Shown: piece by piece, positions 58,421 to 64,000 of the stretch
Layout: the number at the start of each line of letters is the position of its first letter
Numbering within the stretch: the first letter of the stretch is position 1
Source: Candidatus Accumulibacter phosphatis
GTDB taxonomy: Bacteria; Pseudomonadota; Gammaproteobacteria; Burkholderiales; Rhodocyclaceae
Length of the DNA: 64,000 nucleotides
Direction: 5' to 3'
NCBI RefSeq assembly: GCF_012939955.1
Contig: NZ_SPMY01000010.1
Coordinates: 39,816 to 103,815, forward strand
The notes under the pieces: model-generated
What the model was told of the DNA's origin: nothing
The model's database searches: none
What the model saw: only the letters and a program-made list of their open reading frames with translations
Translations under genes and position numbers: made by a program

Positions 58421-59038
58421 CTATTTTAGCAGCGGCGCCAGCCCTTGCCAGACGTTGTCGAGTAGCTGGGGTTGGGCGGCAGCGGTCGGATGCAGGTTGT
58501 CGGCCTGAAACAGTTGTGGCGTGGTCGCCACTCCAGCGAGCAGGAAGTCCACCAGTGCGGCCTTGCGGGCTTCGGCCACGGCACCGAAGCTGGCGTGGAA
58601 TTGGCTCGCATACGCACCATAATTGGGCGGGATGCGCTGCCCGACCAGGAGCACCTGCGCCTTGCTATCCTTGGCGCTGGTGACGATGGCGCTGAGGTTC
58701 TCGCGCAGCTGCGCCAGCGGCAGGCCACGCAAGCCGTCGTTGGCGCCAAGGGCCACGATGACGATCTGTGGGGAGTGTTTTCGCAGTGCCGCGGCGATGC
58801 GCGTACGGCCTCCGGCGGATGTTTCTCCAGAGATGCTGGCATTGACGACGTTATAATCGAGCTTCTTCTCCTGCAAGCGTCGGCTTAGCAAGGCTGGCCA
58901 GGACGCCTCCTGGCGGATGCCGTAGCCCGCCGAAAGCGAATCGCCAAAGATCAGTATGGTACGCGCCGCCTGTGCAGCGGGGGCAAGTAGCAGCAATCCG
59001 GCGAGTAGCAGGGAGCGCAAGATCAATAAACGGAGCAT
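58421..59038 (-). CDS. tesA: GDSL-type arylesterase / lysophospholipase (TesA-like)
   Basis: A 205-aa secreted SGNH hydrolase. A signal peptide (LRSLLLAGLLLLAPAAQA) precedes the GDSL block ILIFGDSLSAGYGI (nucleophile Ser). The Asn is in VALGANDGLRG and the Asp/His pair in QADNLHPTA. It hydrolyses short acyl or lysophospholipid esters in the periplasm. It is divergent from the ABC ATPase with a 27-bp gap, the same pairing as tesA-ybbA in E. coli. Confidence 0.92.
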   Translation of the reverse strand: MLRLLILRSLLLAGLLLLAPAAQAARTILIFGDSLSAGYGIRQEASWPALLSRRLQEKKLDYNVVNASISGETSAGGRTRIAAALRKHSPQIVIVALGANDGLRGLPLAQLRENLSAIVTSAKDSKAQVLLVGQRIPPNYGAYASQFHASFGAVAEARKAALVDFLLAGVATTPQLFQADNLHPTAAAQPQLLDNVWQGLAPLLK

Positions 59039-59065
59039 GGTAGCGTGGTAGGAGATGCCGCAGCA

Positions 59066-59755
59066 ATGGTGATAGAGGTTCGCGATCTGGCCAAACGGGT
59101 GGATAGCGGCGGCCAGCCGTTGACCATTCTGCACGAGATTTCGTTCGCCGTCGCGGCGGGCGAGACAGTGGCCATTGTTGGCGCCTCGGGTTCCGGCAAG
59201 TCTACCCTGCTTGGTCTGATGGCTGGCCTCGACCAGCCGAGTGCGGGCTCGGTGGTCCTGGCGGGCGAGAACCTGGGGACGCTGGATGAGGATGCGCGCG
59301 CCGTATTGCGTGGTCGGATGTTGGGTTTTGTCTTTCAGACTTTTCAGTTGCTGCCATCGCTGACGGCGATCGAAAATGTCATGTTGCCGCTGGAGCTGGC
59401 GGCTACGCCGAACGCTCGCAGCGAGGCTGAGCGCTGGTTGCAGCGGGTTGGGCTGGGGCACCGTCTGAAGCATTATCCGAAGCATCTCTCGGGTGGGGAG
59501 CAGCAACGCGTGGCTCTGGCCCGCGCCTTTGCCCCGCGGCCAGGACTGGTGCTGGCCGATGAGCCGACTGGCAACCTTGACGCGGTGACCGGACATCAGG
59601 TGATCGACCTGATGTTTGCGATCAACGCTGAAAGTGCGACGACCCTGATTCTGGTCACCCATGACGAGGAGATCGCCGCGCGTTGCCGTCGTCGCCTGCG
59701 TATGGAAGCCGGACAGCTGGAAGAAGTCAGTGCCGAGCCGCTGGAGAAGTCGTAG
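59066..59755 (+). CDS. ybbA: ABC transporter ATP-binding protein (YbbA/LolD-like)
   Basis: A 229-aa ATPase. Walker [18 protein letters not shown], the Q-loop [20 protein letters not shown], the signature [15 protein letters not shown], Walker [13 protein letters not shown] and the H-loop LVTHDEE are complete. It belongs to the LolD/MacB/YbbA group that drives lipid or lipoprotein export. The usual permease YbbP does not follow; the next gene is an unknown 151-aa protein. It either acts with a permease elsewhere or has lost its partner. A GTG seven codons upstream is an alternative start. Confidence 0.92.
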   Translation: MVIEVRDLAKRVDSGGQPLTILHEISFAVAAGETVAIVGASGSGKSTLLGLMAGLDQPSAGSVVLAGENLGTLDEDARAVLRGRMLGFVFQTFQLLPSLTAIENVMLPLELAATPNARSEAERWLQRVGLGHRLKHYPKHLSGGEQQRVALARAFAPRPGLVLADEPTGNLDAVTGHQVIDLMFAINAESATTLILVTHDEEIAARCRRRLRMEAGQLEEVSAEPLEKS

Positions 59756-59849
59756 CAGGCTGGGCGAGAAACGAGGCGCCGAGGGAGGAGATGTCCCATT
59801 TCCTTCCGCGCTGGTAGTAACCACTGTAGTTCAATAGCTTAGGAATCTT

Positions 59850-60305
59850 ATGTCGCTGATGGTCGAACGAGTAGCAAACCTCAAGACGCCGGAAGAGTGC
59901 ACCATGTTCGAGAAGAACGTTCTCGAACGCGGGCGCCCCGACCTGGCGGTCGCGGCGCGCAAGCGTGCGCTCGAATTGCGTGCCGAGAAATACGGAGCGA
60001 ACAGCGAGCCCGAACGGCAGTGCCTGGAGGCAGTTTATGCCTACGAAGGCGTGCTCTCGGCCAGGAATGGCAAGGCCACGCGCGATCTGCGTACCTGGCA
60101 GCTGATCAAGCGCCATGGCATCATCGGCGCCGTCGAGCGCGCCGTGAATCGTGACGTTGACGTCGGCAGCTATCCGGCACTGCTCGAACTGGGTCTCGAG
60201 GACTACGCTTTCGAGGAAGTCGTCCTCCGCCACTCCGAGCTCTTCTCTGCGGCGACCGTTGACTGCTCGCGGACGCGCCTCGAGAGCTGGAAAGCGCCCG
60301 CCTGA
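59850..60305 (+). CDS. Hypothetical protein, 151 aa
   Basis: I do not recognise the family. It is a soluble, mostly helical, charged protein without signal peptide or membrane segment. Stretches that look conserved are TPEECTMFEKNVLERGRPDL, AARKRALELRAEKYG, ECLEAVYAYE-like QCLEAVYAYEGVL, and DLRTWQLIKRHGIIGAVERA. The ATG at 59850 follows TTAGGAATC. It converges with hpnE (8-bp gap) and lies 94 bp after the ABC ATPase. No function is suggested. Confidence 0.7.
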   Translation: MSLMVERVANLKTPEECTMFEKNVLERGRPDLAVAARKRALELRAEKYGANSEPERQCLEAVYAYEGVLSARNGKATRDLRTWQLIKRHGIIGAVERAVNRDVDVGSYPALLELGLEDYAFEEVVLRHSELFSAATVDCSRTRLESWKAPA

Positions 60306-60313
60306 GCGCGCGC

Positions 60314-61621
60314 TCAGCTGCGGCTTTCGAGCAGTATGCCGCGCGCAGCGGCCAGGCCGCTGCGCACCGCTGCTTCGAGCGTCGCCGGGTAGTCGGCGCA
60401 TACATAGTCGCCGGCCAGCCACAAACCGTTGCGCGCGGTGCGTGCGGCTGGGCGATGCAGGCCCGGGCGGCACGAGAACGTCGCGCGCTGTTCGCGGATC
60501 ACCTGTTGCCATTCGATCGCCGGTAGGCGGGTGCACAGCGCTGCCGAGAGTTCGCTGTCGAGCTGCGCAACCAGCGTTGGCTTGTCGAGTTTCTCCCAGG
60601 CGCCATGGCCGCTGAGCACGAAGGCGATCACTCCTGGCGTGCCGCATAGCATGCCGCGATCGAAAACCCACTGCCCGATCTGGCCACCGTTCTGCGCTGC
60701 CAGGCCGAGCATCGGGAAAGGCAGGCGCAGCTGCGGTGGATAGCCGCAGTAGACGGTGGCGATCGGCTCGAAGCGATAGCCGGCGAGCAGCCGTGCGCTT
60801 TCGGCCGTCGCCGGCTGGCCGGCGAGCAAGGGCGCCGCGTGCTGCGGACCGACGGCGACGACTACGTAATCGAAGCGCTCGCCAGCGAGCTCGAAATTGT
60901 CGTCAATGCTCTCAATGCTTTCGATACGCGTCGCCAGGCGGATTTTCCCGCCGTGCGCAACGATGAAGCGGGCGGCAGCGGCCGGGAATACCTGCTCGAG
61001 GTCGGTTGCCGGCAGCAGCAGGTCGGTGGCCGCGCGGCCTCCGCCGAGGGTGTCGCGCAGCGTATTGACGAAAATCTGCGCCGATGCCTGCTCCGGCGCG
61101 GTGTTCAGCGCGGCCAGGCAAAGCGCCTCCCACAGATACCTGCGCAGCAGTCCGTGCTGGTGATGGCGATCGAGCAGTGCGCTGACCGTGCAGTCGGCGT
61201 CCAGGCGGTAGCGCACGCCCTGCAGAAAACGCATGAAGCGTACCGCGCCGATTTTCTCGGCGAAGCCGACGCCGCGCGCGCCGAGCAGGCCTGCCGCGAG
61301 GTGCCAGGGGGCTGGCAGCCGCGGCAGGCGCATCCGGAAGTGGTTGTTCTTGCCAGCCGGGAAATTCAGTTCGAGCGGCAGGCGCTTGAGCAGTTGCCTG
61401 GGGTCTGCGCCGACGTCCTTCATTAGCTCTAGCGTTTCCCGATAGGCGCCGATCAGAAGATGCTGGCCGTTGTCCAGACGCTGGCCGTGCGTCTCGACGC
61501 TGCGTGCCCGGCCACCGAGTTGTCTGGCGGCCTCGAAGAGTGTCACCTGTGCCCCTGACCGGGCCAGTTCGACGGCGGCGGCGAGACCTGCCCAGCCACC
61601 GCCGACGATCGCCGCTCTCAT
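60314..61621 (-). CDS. hpnE: Hydroxysqualene dehydroxylase
   Basis: A 435-aa FAD-dependent amine-oxidase-like enzyme. The dinucleotide motif VGGGWAGLAAAVELARSGAQV is at the N-terminus; LFEAARQLGGRARSVETHG, LDNGQHLLIGAYRETL and the C-terminal GLWLAGDYVCADYPATLEAAVRSG are the conserved blocks. It reduces hydroxysqualene to squalene. The start overlaps the hpnD stop by ATGA. With hpnC and hpnD it gives squalene from farnesyl diphosphate, the precursor of hopanoids. Confidence 0.93.
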   Translation of the reverse strand: MRAAIVGGGWAGLAAAVELARSGAQVTLFEAARQLGGRARSVETHGQRLDNGQHLLIGAYRETLELMKDVGADPRQLLKRLPLELNFPAGKNNHFRMRLPRLPAPWHLAAGLLGARGVGFAEKIGAVRFMRFLQGVRYRLDADCTVSALLDRHHQHGLLRRYLWEALCLAALNTAPEQASAQIFVNTLRDTLGGGRAATDLLLPATDLEQVFPAAAARFIVAHGGKIRLATRIESIESIDDNFELAGERFDYVVVAVGPQHAAPLLAGQPATAESARLLAGYRFEPIATVYCGYPPQLRLPFPMLGLAAQNGGQIGQWVFDRGMLCGTPGVIAFVLSGHGAWEKLDKPTLVAQLDSELSAALCTRLPAIEWQQVIREQRATFSCRPGLHRPAARTARNGLWLAGDYVCADYPATLEAAVRSGLAAARGILLESRS

Positions 61622-62451
61622 CCCCGCGCCCAGGTCCGCCAGGCGATCCACAGCTTGCGTATCGGGGTCAGTGAAGTGCGCTGGCTGAGGACTTGATAGC
61701 CATCGCGCTTGATCTCGTCGAGCAGGGTACGGTAAATCGCCGCCATCACCAGGCCAGGGCGTTGCGTGCGGCGATCGCTGGCCGGCAGGGCGTCGATGGC
61801 TTGCGCGTAGTAGCTCTCGGCACGTTCGACCTGGAAAGCCATCAAGCGCTCGAAGTTGTCGCTGTGGCGCGCGTTGAGGATGTCGGCGGCGGTCACGTCG
61901 AAGCGCTGCAGTTCGTCGATCGGCAGGTAGATGCGTCCCATGCGCGCGTCTTCGCCGACGTCGCGAATGATGTTCGTGAGCTGGAAAGCGAGGCCCAGAT
62001 CGTGCGCGTATTTCTGCGTCTTGCGGTCCTGGTAGCCGAAGATCTCGGCCGCCAGCAGCCCGACGACGCTGGCGACACGGTAGCAATAGAGCGACAGCAC
62101 CTTGAAGTCGAGGTAGCGCGATTGCTGCAGATCCATCTCCATGCCGTCGATGATTTCCTGCAATTGCTCTTCCGGAAGGTTGAATTCGGCGCAGGCTGCC
62201 TGCAGCGCCTGGGTTGCCGGATGCTGTGGTTTACCGCCGTAGACGCTGCTCAATTCCTGCCGCCACCAGGCCAGTTTGGTGGCCGCGATCTGCACGTCCT
62301 GACACTCGTCGACGACATCGTCGACTTCGCGGCAGAAGGCATAGAGCGCGGTAATCGCGCGGCGCTGGCTCGGCGGCAGGAAGAGAAAACTGTAGTAGAA
62401 GCTGGAACCGCTGCGGGCGGCTTTCTCTTGGCAGTATTCGTCGGGGGTCAT
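61618..62451 (-). CDS. hpnD: Presqualene diphosphate synthase
   Basis: A 277-aa trans-isoprenyl synthase. SGSSFYYSFLFLPPSQRRAI is typical. The two Asp-rich magnesium motifs are VDDVVDEC and NIIRDVGEDA. YLPIDELQRF and YCYRVASVVGLL are family blocks. It condenses two farnesyl diphosphates to presqualene diphosphate. The ATG at 62451 begins the similarity. Confidence 0.94.
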   Translation of the reverse strand: MTPDEYCQEKAARSGSSFYYSFLFLPPSQRRAITALYAFCREVDDVVDECQDVQIAATKLAWWRQELSSVYGGKPQHPATQALQAACAEFNLPEEQLQEIIDGMEMDLQQSRYLDFKVLSLYCYRVASVVGLLAAEIFGYQDRKTQKYAHDLGLAFQLTNIIRDVGEDARMGRIYLPIDELQRFDVTAADILNARHSDNFERLMAFQVERAESYYAQAIDALPASDRRTQRPGLVMAAIYRTLLDEIKRDGYQVLSQRTSLTPIRKLWIAWRTWARG

Positions 62452-62512
62452 TCGCAATCTCTGGAGGTGCACAGGGTCGCAATTCTCACATGACTTGCCC
62501 GGCTTGTAGCAC

Positions 62513-63322
62513 TTACATGAACAGCGCGCGGCTGGCGATGAACAGGTAATCGCTCGGACCCAGCTGTGGACGCTGCTGGAAAACGTCGCCGTCGGTCTGC
62601 TCTATCCTTTCCAGGATGCGCAGGCCGCCCTGCACCGTCAAGCGTATTTCCCAGCCCATGCGCCCCGGCAGCTGGTGGACCAGCGCTGCGCCGGCGTTCA
62701 TCAAGTCGCGTGTGCGTTCTACCTCGAAGGCGAGCAGCGCTGTCCATTCGGCGCTGCAGCGTCCGGAGGCGATCTGCCTTTCGCCGACGCCGAAGCGTTC
62801 GAGGTCGCTCTGCGGCAGGTAGACGCGGCCCTTCTGCCAGTCGATGGCCACGTCCTGCCAAAAATTGATCAACTGCAGCGCCGTGCAGATACAGTCCGAG
62901 CGGTGCAGATTCTCTTCGTTGGCGCGCCCGACGAGATGCACCAGCAGGCGGCCGACGGGATTCGCCGAGCGCCGACAGTAGTCGAGCAACTGCGGGTAAT
63001 CGGGGTAGCGCTTGGTGACCACATCCTGCGCAAAAGCGTCGAGCAGGTCGCGAAACAAAGGCGTCGGCAGGTGCCATTCGGCGATGATCTCGGCCAGTTC
63101 GTTGAACGCTGGCCGGAGAGGTGCTGCGCCGCGTTCGATGCGTCCGATTTCTTCGCCATAGTCGGCGAGCCCTTGCAGACGTGCCGCGTCACTGGCGTCG
63201 CCTTCGTCGGCAATATCGTCGGCGCCGCGCGCAAAACGATAGATGGCCTCTATGGGTCGACGCAGGCGCCGGGGCAGCAGCAGCGAAGCGACGGGGAAGT
63301 TTTCGTAGTGATCGACGGGCAT
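62513..63322 (-). CDS. hpnC: Hydroxysqualene synthase (squalene synthase HpnC type)
   Basis: A 269-aa trans-isoprenyl synthase paralogous to hpnD. Asp-rich motifs are ADDIADEGD and INFWQDVAIDWQKGRVYLP. YENFPVASLLLPRRLR opens the protein and CRRSANPVGRLLVHL follows in mid-protein. It converts presqualene diphosphate to hydroxysqualene. The ATG at 63322 is first in the run hpnC-hpnD-hpnE. No squalene-hopene cyclase (shc) is in the window. Confidence 0.94.
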   Translation of the reverse strand: MPVDHYENFPVASLLLPRRLRRPIEAIYRFARGADDIADEGDASDAARLQGLADYGEEIGRIERGAAPLRPAFNELAEIIAEWHLPTPLFRDLLDAFAQDVVTKRYPDYPQLLDYCRRSANPVGRLLVHLVGRANEENLHRSDCICTALQLINFWQDVAIDWQKGRVYLPQSDLERFGVGERQIASGRCSAEWTALLAFEVERTRDLMNAGAALVHQLPGRMGWEIRLTVQGGLRILERIEQTDGDVFQQRPQLGPSDYLFIASRALFM

Positions 63323-63728
63323 CGGTAGCGGCTGGGCGTGGCTGGTTGCGGTGAAGCGCGCGGCTTGAAGGGGTCCTCATGGGCAACGCGCAGGGAGTCA
63401 GGCGGTGGCTTTCTCTCCGGAACATCGGCTCGGGAAGGCAGTATAAATCGGCCATGGAAAGGAATCGTGGGAATCGTGGGGAGCGTGGAAAGTGCTGCAT
63501 GTTCGCCTGCCATGGCGCTGTTGACGACAGACCCGGCCATTTCCAGGAATGACTGGCATTGGCCAGGCCTGCCTCAGCCGGCGGCACCGTGCTTGCCGAA
63601 TGCGTGTGCCTGTTGTGCGGGCCGCTCCCGGCACACGGGACGGGCAGACCGGCGGCGATTCCTGCTTTCACCGCCGGGCATTTTCCGCTACTGTGCTCAG
63701 CTCGCAAAACCCATGCGTATTCCACACC
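63323..63728. other. Intergenic region between hpnC and the IS21-type element
   Basis: About 400 bp without a supported gene. It presumably holds the hpnC promoter and, at its right side, the outer end of the insertion element. I could not fix the exact element boundary or a target duplication because the other end is outside the window. Confidence 0.45.
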
Positions 63729-63808
63729 AAACTGGACACGGATTCCAGACGAAACTGGACAGTGATTCCACGGCAAACTGGACACCGATTCCAGAGCAAA
63801 CTGGACAG
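63729..63808. repeat. Four tandem 23-bp repeats (IS21-type transposase-binding sites)
   Basis: The core AAACTGGACA starts at 63729, 63752, 63775 and 63798, exactly 23 bp apart, with a partly conserved GATTCCA spacer. Repeats of this kind lie inside the ends of IS21-family elements, where the IstA transposase binds. They precede the istA start by about 65 bp. Confidence 0.8.
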
Positions 63809-63872
63809 TCATTTGTAATATCGTAGCGCGCGGGATAACCGTGGCACCCTCGGGAGATTTGCCGAGGCCCAC

Positions 63873-64000
63873 ATGGCGAATAGCAGGCTATCCATGCGCA
63901 AGATTTTTGACGTTTTACGGCTGTCGCTTGAAGGCGGTCGCAGCCACCGCGAGATCGCCCGGGCGATCAATGCTTCACCGACGACCGTCGGCGATCTCCT
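63873..64000 (+). CDS. istA: IS21-family transposase IstA, N-terminal part
   Basis: The 42 visible codons begin MANSRLSMRKIFDVLRLSLE, then GGRSHREIARAINASPTTVG. This is the N-terminal helix-turn-helix of IstA, in which a RLSMRKIREVLRL-like start is very conserved. GAGG precedes the ATG at 63873. The DDE catalytic domain and istB are outside the window. Confidence 0.9.
   Translation, partial: MANSRLSMRKIFDVLRLSLEGGRSHREIARAINASPTTVGDL

Larger units (their letters stand above)
63690..64000 (+). mobile_element. IS21-family insertion sequence, left part
   Basis: The element is recognised from the tandem repeats at 63729-63808 and the istA start at 63873. The left border is uncertain and is placed near 63690. 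The rest of istA, istB and the right end lie beyond the window. Confidence 0.7.

Noticed and set aside
63729..63808. CRISPR array
   Set aside because: The 23-bp periodic unit has no spacer of independent sequence; it matches IS21 transposase-binding repeats next to istA.
63189..63872. Minus-strand frame across the IS end
   Set aside because: It runs through the tandem repeats and into hpnC out of frame, with no similarity.

Overview
The window is high-GC DNA from a Gram-negative betaproteobacterium. The best fit is the Rhodocyclales, and a Candidatus Accumulibacter-like genome is plausible. This is inferred from a betaproteobacterial DUF3460 protein, Burkholderia/Rhodocyclus-type porins, glyA-nrdR-ribD and rhodanese-grxC-secB-gpsA blocks, squalene/hopanoid genes and methylmalonyl-CoA metabolism. 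No 16S rRNA, tRNA or other decisive marker is present, so the assignment is an inference. Nearly all of the window is ordinary chromosomal coding sequence.

Layout. 0-5.3 kb: propionyl-CoA/methylmalonyl-CoA module (pccB end, meaB, methylmalonyl-CoA mutase on the minus strand; a divergent GntR/FCD regulator and a crotonase on the plus strand). 5.3-9.7 kb: a TSUP permease and nucleotide-sugar genes (rfbD, rfbB, manC). 10-12.3 kb: LPS inner core (waaC, waaA). 12.3-18.1 kb: tolC, a rhodanese, a pcm-like methyltransferase, rpsT and two tandem porins, one with an in-frame stop. 18.4-24.7 kb: rpe-gph-trpE-trpG-trpD-Uma2-trpC. 24.8-30.4 kb: apaG, argJ, secA and a CBS-like protein. 30.9-37.7 kb: a CDF transporter, glyA-nrdR-ribD, then moeB, an unknown protein and ctpA. 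37.7-42.7 kb: an EnvC-like protein, then an ArsR regulator, rhodanese, grxC, secB, an SH3 protein and gpsA. 43-44.2 kb: an Old Yellow Enzyme. 44.3-52.8 kb: a surface-polysaccharide (LPS outer-core) locus with an O-antigen ligase, two GT4, one GT2, an acetyltransferase, a Mig-14-like protein and a PIG-L deacetylase. 53-60.3 kb: DUF3460, a PatZ-type acyl-CoA synthetase/acetyltransferase, OsmC, a methyltransferase, mnmH, a tesA-like lipase, an ABC ATPase and an unknown protein. 60.3-63.3 kb: hpnC-hpnD-hpnE. 63.7-64.0 kb: the left part of an IS21-family element, cut by the window edge.

Functional links. The methylmalonyl module recalls the E. coli sbm-argK-ygfG arrangement, with the crotonase as a possible methylmalonyl-CoA decarboxylase analogue. 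The 44-53 kb region recalls the P. aeruginosa waaL-wapR-ssg-dnpA-mig14-wapH locus. hpnC, hpnD and hpnE would together convert farnesyl diphosphate to squalene.

Sequence quality. Five genes (GntR regulator, manC, trpC, glyA, ribD) each carry one +1 or -1 shift, mostly in short homopolymers, and each becomes a normal full-length protein when one base is added or removed. Because glyA, ribD and trpC are core genes, base-calling error is more likely than biological decay. I found no CRISPR array, prophage, toxin-antitoxin pair or clearly new defence system.
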